Assembly: GCF_900461105.1 (NCBI RefSeq)
Contig: NZ_UFWZ01000001.1
Location: 1,984,001-2,048,000 of the forward strand
Source of the DNA: Clostridium putrefaciens
Lineage (GTDB): Bacteria > Bacillota > Clostridia > Clostridiales > Clostridiaceae
Direction: 5' to 3'
Length of the DNA: 64,000 bases
Part shown: one piece after another, positions 46,382 through 54,595 of the stretch
Layout of the letters: each line of letters begins with the position of its first letter
Numbering within the stretch: position 1 is the stretch's first letter
Notes under the pieces: model-generated
Seen by the model: the letters and a program-made list of their open reading frames with translations, nothing else
Told to the model about the DNA's origin: nothing
Databases searched by the model: none
Position numbers and translations under genes: made by a program

Positions 46382-46960
46382 TTAAATATTCCATAATTCT
46401 TTGCAGGTGGTTGAAATAGCTAAAGCCCCCGACTTTAGCGCCTCCATAACATCCTTTTTATTACTAACAAGTCCACCTGCTATAATTGGAACCTTTAACC
46501 TATCTACCATATCTGTAATAATACTTCCTACTATTCCTGGCATAACCTCAACAGCATTGGGTTTAACATCATTAATATTTTTTATACCTGTAGCTAATGA
46601 TAAAGAATCTACTAAAAACACCCTTTGAATAGCATATAAACCTATAGCTTTAGCATGTTTTATATTAGAAGGTTTAGTAGTTAATATACCCATAGGATCT
46701 ACATATTTTTTAATAAACTCCACCCCTATATGATCTCCTTTAAGGCCTTCAATAAGATCAATATGTATAAATACAATTTTCCCTTTATCTTTTAAGCTTT
46801 TACATATATCACTTATATTCATTATGTTTCCATATAACACAAATACTATTAAAACATTGCTTTTAAGTACATTTTCTAAGTCTTTCTCACTTCTTATAGC
46901 GGCTACTACTGGATTTTCTATGAGCAACTCTTCTATTTCATTAAAAGATACCTTTTGCAT
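46382..46960 (-). CDS. glpP: GlpP-family glycerol-3-phosphate-responsive antiterminator
   Basis: The 192-residue protein matches GlpP throughout: NPVVAAIRSEKDLENVLKSN, IVFVLYGNIMNIS, KGKIVFIHIDLIEGL, GILTTKPSNIKHAK and PGIVGSIITDMVDRL. In Bacillus GlpP binds glycerol-3-phosphate and prevents termination in glp leader RNAs. No glp gene is in the window, so targets must be elsewhere. It lies 16 bp after the topoisomerase A subunit gene and is probably cotranscribed. Confidence 0.92.
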   Translation of the reverse strand: MQKVSFNEIEELLIENPVVAAIRSEKDLENVLKSNVLIVFVLYGNIMNISDICKSLKDKGKIVFIHIDLIEGLKGDHIGVEFIKKYVDPMGILTTKPSNIKHAKAIGLYAIQRVFLVDSLSLATGIKNINDVKPNAVEVMPGIVGSIITDMVDRLKVPIIAGGLVSNKKDVMEALKSGALAISTTCKELWNI

Positions 46961-46975
46961 ACTATTCTCCTAACA

Positions 46976-49906
46976 TCATTTTAATTTTATATCTTTTATA
47001 TATTCACCTATACTAACGTTCATTATGTTATTCCCTTTTCCAGCCCTGTTTTGAAGTTTAATATTTTCTAATTTCACGCCTTCTTCTCTACCACTTGAAG
47101 ATAATAAACTTATACCTTTTATATTAGTTGTAAAAGCTATTTCTTTATTATAGCACGAATCATTATTTGAATTATCAGAGCCTTCTGTCAAAATTCCAAA
47201 AACAACTTTATCTTCTTCTTTTAGACTTATACCCGTTACCCCTGACGCAACCTTCCCCATTTCTTTTATACTATTTGAAGTAAACTTAATTCCCATAGCC
47301 TTCTCTGTTACTAATAATATTTCTTGATTTTGATCATTACCAAGCTCTACAGCAACAAGTATATCATCTTCATATTTATATTTATAAACTTGAGTTTCTA
47401 TATATTCTCCTATTAATTCTTTTATGTTAGTCTTTTTAACCATTCCTCTTTTTGTAAAGAAATACACCCATATTTGATCATTCAAATTCTTTGAAGATAA
47501 AATATTAAGTACTTTTTCCTTACCCTTTAGAAATGTATCTACTAAATCCTCTATATTTATATTAGAGTCTCCAATATTTCCAATCATAAATCCTGGAATC
47601 TTATATGCAAATCCTCTATCTGTAAATATAATTATATATTCTTTACTATTAGTTAATACTTTTTTATATGTTGAAGAACTATTCTTTTTGAATGATTTTA
47701 AATTCCCCTGTGGATTAACTCCAATTATCATTTCTGAATACTTCATTTCTTTACGGTATTCAGCTTTAATTATCTCATCTTCGTTGCATAATAAAAACAA
47801 TTGTTGTCCTAACACATTTCTATCTAATTCATCTATCTTTGGTTCTTCTAAGTCAAAATTAAGGCCTCTTTTAGTAGTTATATTAATGAATCCTTCTTCT
47901 CTATCTTTTTTTACAAGCTTCACATCTATTAAATGGTCTCCACCTTTTAATTTTAACGCAGAATACTTAGAATAATTTGTTTGGAATTTATCCAACGCTG
48001 TCTTTTTAAGATTTCCTTTACTTGTTAAAAACATAAAGTCTAAACTCGATGAAAAGTTTTCAATGGAATAAATATCTACTATACTTTCTTCATCTAGATT
48101 AAATGATCTTATAAGAGAATCAAGTCTTACTCCGTTATCTTTCCATTTACGCTCTGGTAAATCGTCTCCCCTTATTTGATACATCTGCCCTCTATTTGTG
48201 AAAACTAATATTGTATCTTTAGTATTAGATTGAAATAAGAATCTTCCAGCATCGCCTTCTCTATATTCTATATCACTAACATTACTATTCATCCTATTGT
48301 ATGATTTCATAGGAACCCTTTTTATAAAACCATCTTTAGAAAGAGTTACCATAATATCTTCTACAACTAATAACTCTTCTAAGTCAATCTTACCTTCACT
48401 ATCATCTTCAACCATTTTTGTTCTTCTCGCATCTCCATAGGTATCCCTAATTTCTAAAAGTTCGCTTTTTATAACCTTTAATAGTTCTTTTTCATTTTCT
48501 AATATATTTTTTAATGATTTTATAATATTTAAGAGCTCTTTATATTCTTTTTCAAAAACTTTTATTTCAAGTCCTGTAAGTCTATAAAGCATAAGTTCTA
48601 ATATAGCCTCTGTTTGTTCTTTAGAAAACTGAAATCTTTCTATTAAATTATTTGAAGCATCTTTCTTTGAGTTAGAAGATCTTATAATAGCTATAATCTC
48701 ATCCATAACCCCAACAGCCTTAATAAACCCTTCAACTATATGAAATCTCTTTTCTGCTATACTAAGTTCTGTTTTCGTCCTTCTTATAACAACCTCTTTT
48801 TGATGGTTTACATAGTGCTTTAATATAGATTTTAGTCCAAGCGTCTCTGGCTTACCATTAGCTAAGGCTACCATATTAAAATTAATATTGCATTGTAGAT
48901 CTGTCTTTTTAAACAGATACTTTAGTACCTTTTCTGCATCTTCATACTCTACAGCTTTTTTAAGTTCTACTACCGATCTTACTCCTGTCCTGTCTGACTC
49001 ATCCCTTATATCTACTATGGATTCTAAATATTTTGCATGCTTTTTATCTCCAGTCATATCTGAAATAAGTTGAAGTATTTTTGATTTATTTTTTCTATAT
49101 GGGAATTCTGTTATAACTATACCAAGTCTCCCATTTTCTAAAGTTTCGATGGAAGTTTTAGCCCTTGATGTTACCTTTCCCTCACCAGTTTCATAAGCTG
49201 ACAAAAGAGACTCTTTCCCTAGTATTATTCCTCCTGTTGGAAGGTCTGGTCCTTTTATATATTCCATAAGTTCTTTTGTTGTAATATCCTCATTTTCCAT
49301 AAGCTTTATACTTGCATCTATAACCTCTTTTAAATTATGAGGAGGTATATTCGTAGCCAAGCCCACTGCTATTCCAAAGGTACCGTTCACTAAAAGATTT
49401 GGGTACCTAGATGGTAATACAGTCGGTTCAAGCTCTGTGTCTGAATAGTTTAAGGCCATATCCACTACGTCTTTATCTATATCTCTAATCATTTGAAGTG
49501 CAAGTGGAGTGAGCCTTGCTTCTGTATAACGCATAGCTGCTGCTCCATCACCATCCATACTTCCCCAGTTTCCATGACCATCTATTAATTTATATCTAGT
49601 ACTAAAATCTTGAGCTAATATAGTCATAGCATCGTATACTGAAGTATCTCCGTGAGGATGGAATTTTCCTAAAATATCCCCTACTATTCTTGCCGATTTA
49701 AAGTAAGCCTTATCTGGAAAAGCCTTTAAAAGATACGCTCCGTAAAGAATTCTCCTATGGACAGGTTTAAGACCATCTCTTACATCTGGTAGTGCCCTAT
49801 CTTTTGCAACTTCTACTGCATAAGGTAGATAGTTTTCAGGCATAGCTTCTTCTAATGGAACCTCTATTATATTATTATCTTTTGGAACAATGAATTTTTT
49901 TGCCAT
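46976..49906 (-). CDS. parC: Type IIA topoisomerase subunit A (ParC/GyrA family)
   Basis: The 976-residue protein has the breakage-reunion domain (RALPDVRDGLKPVHRRILYG; GNWGSMDGDGAAAMRYTEAR with the catalytic Tyr in MRYTEAR) and a long C-terminal beta-propeller-like part. The N-terminus differs from standard GyrA (no YAMSVI). It follows a ParE/GyrB-type gene. Topoisomerase IV (ParC) is the likely role because clostridia usually keep gyrBA near the origin, away from such a context; the alternative is a second gyrase. I use ATG 49906, which has GAGGTTG upstream, not the TTG eight codons before it. Confidence 0.85.
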   Translation of the reverse strand: MAKKFIVPKDNNIIEVPLEEAMPENYLPYAVEVAKDRALPDVRDGLKPVHRRILYGAYLLKAFPDKAYFKSARIVGDILGKFHPHGDTSVYDAMTILAQDFSTRYKLIDGHGNWGSMDGDGAAAMRYTEARLTPLALQMIRDIDKDVVDMALNYSDTELEPTVLPSRYPNLLVNGTFGIAVGLATNIPPHNLKEVIDASIKLMENEDITTKELMEYIKGPDLPTGGIILGKESLLSAYETGEGKVTSRAKTSIETLENGRLGIVITEFPYRKNKSKILQLISDMTGDKKHAKYLESIVDIRDESDRTGVRSVVELKKAVEYEDAEKVLKYLFKKTDLQCNINFNMVALANGKPETLGLKSILKHYVNHQKEVVIRRTKTELSIAEKRFHIVEGFIKAVGVMDEIIAIIRSSNSKKDASNNLIERFQFSKEQTEAILELMLYRLTGLEIKVFEKEYKELLNIIKSLKNILENEKELLKVIKSELLEIRDTYGDARRTKMVEDDSEGKIDLEELLVVEDIMVTLSKDGFIKRVPMKSYNRMNSNVSDIEYREGDAGRFLFQSNTKDTILVFTNRGQMYQIRGDDLPERKWKDNGVRLDSLIRSFNLDEESIVDIYSIENFSSSLDFMFLTSKGNLKKTALDKFQTNYSKYSALKLKGGDHLIDVKLVKKDREEGFINITTKRGLNFDLEEPKIDELDRNVLGQQLFLLCNEDEIIKAEYRKEMKYSEMIIGVNPQGNLKSFKKNSSSTYKKVLTNSKEYIIIFTDRGFAYKIPGFMIGNIGDSNINIEDLVDTFLKGKEKVLNILSSKNLNDQIWVYFFTKRGMVKKTNIKELIGEYIETQVYKYKYEDDILVAVELGNDQNQEILLVTEKAMGIKFTSNSIKEMGKVASGVTGISLKEEDKVVFGILTEGSDNSNNDSCYNKEIAFTTNIKGISLLSSSGREEGVKLENIKLQNRAGKGNNIMNVSIGEYIKDIKLK

Positions 49907-49962
49907 AAATCTCAACCTCACTAACTTCAATTACTAGTTTTGAATACTAATATATCATTTTA

Positions 49963-51918
49963 TTAAAACTCTGCATATTTATACATATAATTTTTCCGTG
50001 GTTCAACTATATCTCCCATAAGAAGAGATACCATCTTTTCTGCCTTAGCAGCATCATCTATAGTAACCCTATGAAGGGTCCTTGTCTCAGGATTTAATGT
50101 AGTTTCCCATAGTTGGTCTGGATTCATTTCTCCAAGACCTTTGTATCTTTGAATTAAGGAACCTTTACCTATCTCTTTTTTAACCGATTCTAATTGCTCG
50201 TCACTATAAGCATATTTATGTACCTCTCCACCTTTTACCATCCTATATACCTTGTACAATGGTGGCTGAGCTAAATATAAATGCCCGTTAGTTATAAGTG
50301 GTCTCATATATCTATATATATAAGTCATCCAAAGTGTTCTTATGTGATATCCATCTACATCAGCATCACTTAATATAATTATCTTATCGTATTTCAAATC
50401 CTTTTCTTTATAATTATCTAAAGTACCTACTCCTACAGCTGTATTAAATATCTTAAGTTCTTCACTAGCAATTACATTTTCAAGCTTTTGCTTTTCAGTG
50501 TTCATTATTTTACCCTTAGATGGCATTATAGTTTGGAACCTTCTATCTCTAGCTTGTTTTGCACTTCCTCCGGCGGAATCTCCTTCTACTACAATAAATT
50601 CACTAACCGTCTTATCTTTCAGTGTACATACAGCTATTTTACCTGCTAGGGGGGCTGTTCCTTTACCAATCTTTTTCTTTTCTGCTTCATTTATCTTTCT
50701 TATCTTTTCTCTTCTTTGAGCTGCATCTAAGGCATTTCCCATTATGTTTTGTGCAAGTTCTTTATTATCTTCTATCCATTCCTTAAGCTTTATATATGTA
50801 ACCTCATTCATCATTGTATAAGCTTCAGCATTTCCAAGCTTTGTCTTAGTTTGTCCTTCAAACATAGGATTATTTATTTTTATTCTTATTATAGCGGTCA
50901 TGCCTTCTCTAAGATCATCGCCCTCGAACTCTTTGTCCTTATCTTTTATAAGGTTTAACTTTTTTGCCCACTCTTTAAATGCCCTAGTCATTCCTGTTTT
51001 AAATCCAGTTTCATGGGTCCCAGCTTCCGTAGTTGGTATATTATTTACATAACTTGCTATATGATCTGTAGTAGAATCTGTAAATTGGATACAAACTTCT
51101 GCATACATATTTATCTTTTCTACACTTTTTTCTCCTTGAAATAGAATAGGTGTACTATGAATCGCTGTTTTACTTTCATTTAAGTACTTTATAAAATCTA
51201 ATAATCCATTTTCAGAAAAGTAATCTTTTTCTATAGACTCTTCTTGCCTATTATCTATAAACTTTAATCGTATCCCTTTGTTTTGAAAGGCAAGCTCTCT
51301 AAGTCTTTCATCTATTATATCAAACTTAAAATCTACAGTAGTAAACACTTCTTTATCTAATAAAAATGTAACTTTAGTTCCTGTATTCTTGCAACTTCCA
51401 ATAACCTCTAAGGGTGATATTGTAGTTCCCGGCATCTTTTTCTTTAACTTTTTATCCATAGCATAAGCAAACTTTTGTCTGTAAACTTTAGAGTTTTGGT
51501 ATACTTCAACTTCCATCCATTCTGATAGCGCATTAACTACAGATGCACCAACTCCATGAAGTCCACCGGAAGTTTTATAGTTTTTATTATCAAATTTTCC
51601 TCCTGTATGAAGTTCAGTGAATACCATCTCCACCCCAGATTTTTTCTTTAAAGGATGCATTCCTGTAGGTATACCTCTTCCATCATCAATTACACTAACG
51701 CTTTTGTCCTTATTTAAAATAATAGTAGCTACACTACCATATCCATTGGTGATCTCGTCTATAGCATTATCTAGTATCTCCCAAATACAATGATGTAATC
51801 CCTTAGAGCCTGTAGACCCAATATACATTCCTGGTCTTACTCTTACAGGTTCAAGCTTTTCAAGAGATGTCAAATCAGATACATCGTATACTTCTACCTT
51901 TTGTTTTTCTATATCCAT
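49963..51918 (-). CDS. parE: Type IIA topoisomerase subunit B (ParE/GyrB family)
   Basis: The 651-residue ATPase subunit has a GHKL domain (EILDNAIDEITNG; DDGRGIPTGMHP; GGLHGVGASVVNALS), a transducer, and a TOPRIM domain (VEGDSAGGSAKQARDRRFQ; SDADVDGYHIRTL), and ends with the QRYKGLGEMNPDQLWETT motif. The length (about 650) fits ParE and Gram-positive GyrB. It starts one base after the mnmH stop, so the two genes are tightly linked, and it precedes parC by about 56 bp. Confidence 0.9.
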   Translation of the reverse strand: MDIEKQKVEVYDVSDLTSLEKLEPVRVRPGMYIGSTGSKGLHHCIWEILDNAIDEITNGYGSVATIILNKDKSVSVIDDGRGIPTGMHPLKKKSGVEMVFTELHTGGKFDNKNYKTSGGLHGVGASVVNALSEWMEVEVYQNSKVYRQKFAYAMDKKLKKKMPGTTISPLEVIGSCKNTGTKVTFLLDKEVFTTVDFKFDIIDERLRELAFQNKGIRLKFIDNRQEESIEKDYFSENGLLDFIKYLNESKTAIHSTPILFQGEKSVEKINMYAEVCIQFTDSTTDHIASYVNNIPTTEAGTHETGFKTGMTRAFKEWAKKLNLIKDKDKEFEGDDLREGMTAIIRIKINNPMFEGQTKTKLGNAEAYTMMNEVTYIKLKEWIEDNKELAQNIMGNALDAAQRREKIRKINEAEKKKIGKGTAPLAGKIAVCTLKDKTVSEFIVVEGDSAGGSAKQARDRRFQTIMPSKGKIMNTEKQKLENVIASEELKIFNTAVGVGTLDNYKEKDLKYDKIIILSDADVDGYHIRTLWMTYIYRYMRPLITNGHLYLAQPPLYKVYRMVKGGEVHKYAYSDEQLESVKKEIGKGSLIQRYKGLGEMNPDQLWETTLNPETRTLHRVTIDDAAKAEKMVSLLMGDIVEPRKNYMYKYAEF

Positions 51919-51919
51919 A

Positions 51920-52966
51920 TCATACCTCCAGGTCTAAATTATCTTCAAACCACTTTTTAAGTTTGTTTACTCCATCATCTATACTCTTTATATCTATAAA
52001 TGCTTCGAAATTATGACTCTTAGAAGAATTTTTGTACATAGGATCGTAATATTTAAGCATCAGCTCTTCCGATACCTTTTCATACTCTTTATTGTTTATC
52101 ATATTTTTATATTCATCTATATTTTTTTCATTTATATACTTCTTCATATTTTCCAAAGCCTCAATTATTTCTATATTGGCATTAGGTGACATTGTGTAAT
52201 CATTTATTAAGTTTTCTGACCTAAACCTAATACTTCCATCAATATATATATGATATCCATCTCTCATGGCACTAAATATATAATCAGGAATTATTGTCTT
52301 TCCTATTCTTTTACTTTCACCTTCAACAAATACATAGATTCCATTCTTATCCTTTAGTTGTTCGTAGATTAAAGTTTCAAACATTTTTTGGCTGCTTGGT
52401 GCTCCAAGTCCTACGCTTCCTAAAAGAGATCCTCTATGATTGGCAGCATGCTCTAAGTCTAGCACATTAAATCCTATATTTCTTAGTTTTTCTAATATCT
52501 TAGTTTTTCCTGTACCCGTCTTACCATGTACCACTATGTATTTAATATCTTCATTAATTGCTGGCAACTCGCGATTTATAAACTCTCTATAGCCCTTATA
52601 TCCACCTTTAAGCTTACATGCAGTAACCCCAAGGGAGCTTATCAAAGAACTTATACTTCCACTTCTCATTCCACCTTTAGCACAAAAAAACAAAAGCTTT
52701 TTGTGTGGTTTATGAAGTAATAAAATCTCATCATATATGTATGGAAGTTTTTTTGAAACAGCTTCTATTCCAATACGTTTTGCTTTTTCTACACTTTCAT
52801 TCACATATATATATCCAATTTGTTCTCTTTCTTTATCATCAAACAAAGGTATATTTATGGCACCTGGTATAGTTGCTTCACTATACTCTTTAGGTGATCT
52901 TACATCAATTATTATATATTCCTCTAGTTTTTCTAATACTTCACTATATTCAACAAGCTTAACCAT
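51920..52966 (-). CDS. mnmH: tRNA 2-selenouridine synthase MnmH (SelU)
   Basis: MnmH replaces sulfur with selenium (through a geranylated intermediate) at the wobble 2-thiouridine of some tRNAs, using selenophosphate. The 348-residue protein has an N-terminal rhodanese domain (VRSPKEYSEATIPGAINIP; catalytic Cys in FFCAKGGMRSGS) and a C-terminal P-loop domain (VHGKTGTGKTKILEKL), the exact MnmH layout. I use ATG 52966 because GGAGGG sits just upstream; the longer start at 52999 lacks a site. It is the first gene of a run with parE and parC. selD is not in the window. Confidence 0.93.
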   Translation of the reverse strand: MVKLVEYSEVLEKLEEYIIIDVRSPKEYSEATIPGAINIPLFDDKEREQIGYIYVNESVEKAKRIGIEAVSKKLPYIYDEILLLHKPHKKLLFFCAKGGMRSGSISSLISSLGVTACKLKGGYKGYREFINRELPAINEDIKYIVVHGKTGTGKTKILEKLRNIGFNVLDLEHAANHRGSLLGSVGLGAPSSQKMFETLIYEQLKDKNGIYVFVEGESKRIGKTIIPDYIFSAMRDGYHIYIDGSIRFRSENLINDYTMSPNANIEIIEALENMKKYINEKNIDEYKNMINNKEYEKVSEELMLKYYDPMYKNSSKSHNFEAFIDIKSIDDGVNKLKKWFEDNLDLEV

Positions 52967-53072
52967 TTTCCCTCCATTAATTGTAAGTCTATTTCCCAAT
53001 ACTAATTACCTCGCTAATCTACATACCTATTTTAAGATTAAGGGTAGGCTAATTAGGGCCATAAAGGCCAGA

Positions 53073-53088
53073 ATACTGTTTACAGTAT
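53073..53088 (-). promoter_or_regulatory. Operator-like palindrome over the mnmH promoter
   Basis: ATACTGTTTACAGTAT is a palindrome with perfect 7-base arms around TT. It covers nearly all of the -10 box and the likely start site. A small GGCC-TTTAT-GGCC repeat follows at 53058-53070 on the transcribed side. The regulator is unknown; the sequence is not a site I recognise for clostridial LexA, CodY, CcpA, Rex or PerR. Confidence 0.68.
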
Positions 53089-53112
53089 AAACCCTAACTC
53101 AAACCATGTCAA
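53084..53112 (-). promoter_or_regulatory. Sigma-A promoter of the mnmH-parE-parC run
   Basis: TTGACA (53107-53112, perfect), a 17-bp spacer and TATACT (53084-53089, five of six) on the minus strand, followed by a leader of about 110 nt before mnmH. This is the best sigma-A promoter match found in the window. Confidence 0.82.
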
Positions 53113-53207
53113 ACCTACGTTCTTATGTGTCTAAGATAAGTATTTAAATGAAATATCAGTTTTTATTATATCATAATTTTATTTATCATCTCTAACCTTT
53201 TTTGAAA

Positions 53208-53666
53208 TCACATTATTCGAAGTTGTACTTTAATTTTGTTTTTGTCTATTCTAATTACTAATAAACTATAAGAATATCTATCTAATATATATTTTAAAGG
53301 TTCTTTATATTCTTCCTCCAATTCATGTATTATACTCCCATATTTATTTTTCAAATAATACTTTGATTTTATATTGTCCACAAAAAGATTATCCCATTCC
53401 TCTAGAACTTGTCCCTTATTTGATATTTCAAACAACATTCCCTTATTTCTTAAAATATCCATTAATTCAACATAAGATCGATCTAAAACTTTAAACTTTT
53501 CTAGTGACTCTTGTTCATCATGTTGCAACAAATTATACTCTTCCTTTTCTATTTCTATCTTTTTTAATAATTTAATTTTTGTTTCTCCTAGTCTTTTTAA
53601 TTCTTCTTGCTTATTGCTATTGTATATTTTAATAAATTTAGTTAACATATTATCTAATACACTCAT
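53208..53666 (-). CDS. Coiled-coil hypothetical protein
   Basis: A 152-residue, mainly helical protein with long Glu/Lys-rich heptad-like stretches (EELKRLGETKIKLLKKIEIE) and a short beta-like C-terminus (YSLLVIRIDKNKIKVQLRIM). No known domain is recognised and there is no signal peptide or membrane segment. It is transcribed divergently from the next small coiled-coil gene, the starts being about 50 bp apart, so they may share control. Identity unknown. Confidence 0.65.
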   Translation of the reverse strand: MSVLDNMLTKFIKIYNSNKQEELKRLGETKIKLLKKIEIEKEEYNLLQHDEQESLEKFKVLDRSYVELMDILRNKGMLFEISNKGQVLEEWDNLFVDNIKSKYYLKNKYGSIIHELEEEYKEPLKYILDRYSYSLLVIRIDKNKIKVQLRIM

Positions 53667-53716
53667 ATTTTCTCCTTTGCTAACGTATTTTAAATAACTT
53701 TATATGGAGGTCACTT

Positions 53717-54025
53717 ATGGATAAACTAACCAATGTCTTAAAAGTAACTTTAACTATCTTAAAACATCTTATTAGTAAGCTTAAAGATATCACTAAAAAT
53801 CTATCTTATAAGTTTAAGTATAATATAAAAAAGAGAAACACGATAAATATAATGTATGAAAATATTATAAAAGAGAAAAAGGCGGAGATATTAAATTTAG
53901 AAAAAGAATTTAAAAGTCTTCAATGTATAAATTCTTTTAAAAGAAATAAACTAAAAGAAATAAAAGCTAATGTAGATGATAAAAGCAAATTGATTGAAGA
54001 TCTTCGAAATCTTATAATAAAATAA
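53717..54025 (+). CDS. Small basic coiled-coil hypothetical protein
   Basis: A 102-residue, Lys-rich helical protein. An amphipathic N-terminal third (VLKVTLTILKHLISKLKDI) is followed by a coiled coil (IIKEKKAEILNLEKEFKSL). It has a good ribosome site (TGGAGGTCACTT) and is one of the few plus-strand genes, which supports it as real. Family not recognised. It converges with the gene at 54120 on a shared terminator. Confidence 0.62.
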   Translation: MDKLTNVLKVTLTILKHLISKLKDITKNLSYKFKYNIKKRNTINIMYENIIKEKKAEILNLEKEFKSLQCINSFKRNKLKEIKANVDDKSKLIEDLRNLIIK

Positions 54026-54070
54026 CCTTTATTTAAATTAGTTAAATATCATTATTGTAAACAAAAAAAG

Positions 54071-54102
54071 AACTATGCAGGACTTTTTATCCTTGCACAG
54101 TT
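54071..54102. terminator. Bidirectional terminator-like hairpin
   Basis: AACTATGCAGG and CCTTGCACAGTT pair imperfectly (one mismatch, one bulge) around a T-rich loop, with A7 on one side and T-rich sequence on the other. It lies between two convergent small genes. Confidence 0.6.
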
Positions 54103-54119
54103 ACTTTTTATAGTTTAAA

Positions 54120-54383
54120 CTACTCCTCAAGAGTATTTGTGTAGTTTAGTACATCGCCTAAGCTTTCTGAAGTATACATGGCATCGGTTCCACCGCCATG
54201 ATAATATACAGCAAATTCAGAAGGACTAAGATAAAATATATGATAATTTCTATCCCCTACCTTGCGGTGTCCGAGGCAGCTTCCCTTACTTTCAATCATA
54301 TCTTCAATTCTTTTTTCCCCAGCTACCACATTTTTCATGTCATGTAATTCTTTAAACCTATCATAAAATTCAAATCTTTCCAT
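54120..54383 (-). CDS. Small conserved-looking hypothetical protein
   Basis: An 87-residue soluble protein with mixed composition and a compact globular look (MERFEFYDRFKEL; YHIFYLSPSEFAVYYHGGG). The start is set at ATG 54383, eight bases after AAAGGAG; an ATG two codons earlier is too close to that site. A single Cys and a GGGTDAMYTSESL turn are visible, but no family is recognised. Confidence 0.62.
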   Translation of the reverse strand: MERFEFYDRFKELHDMKNVVAGEKRIEDMIESKGSCLGHRKVGDRNYHIFYLSPSEFAVYYHGGGTDAMYTSESLGDVLNYTNTLEE

Positions 54384-54595
54384 ATTCATATCTCCTTTCA
54401 AAGATTAATTATAATAGAATTATACCACATAATCATATTTTCTCCATTTAAATCGTTTAATACACCTCATTTTTATTGATCTTTTACTACTTTAAATATA
54501 ATTTATTTAAAAAGATCAAAACAAATGCTATAATTGGTAATGACTAACATTTACTTGTACTTAACGTTTAAACCTTAATGAAAGTTGGTGCTTAA

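Noticed and set aside
52967-52999. A longer MnmH start 11 codons upstream.
   Set aside because: The GGAGGG ribosome site lies within that extension, just before ATG 52966, and the rhodanese domain begins right after the shorter start.
53073-53088. The palindrome as a LexA (SOS) box, suggested by CTGT/ACAG.
   Set aside because: The spacing is 2 bp, not the 8 bp of E. coli LexA, and Gram-positive LexA sites are of the GAAC-N4-GTTC type, which is absent here.
53041-53100. A possible three-way-junction riboswitch (TTAG stem plus two hairpins) upstream of mnmH.
   Set aside because: The 5' strand of the closing stem lies upstream of the transcription start set by the TTGACA-TATACT promoter, so it would not be in the RNA; the hairpins are better read as DNA operator repeats.
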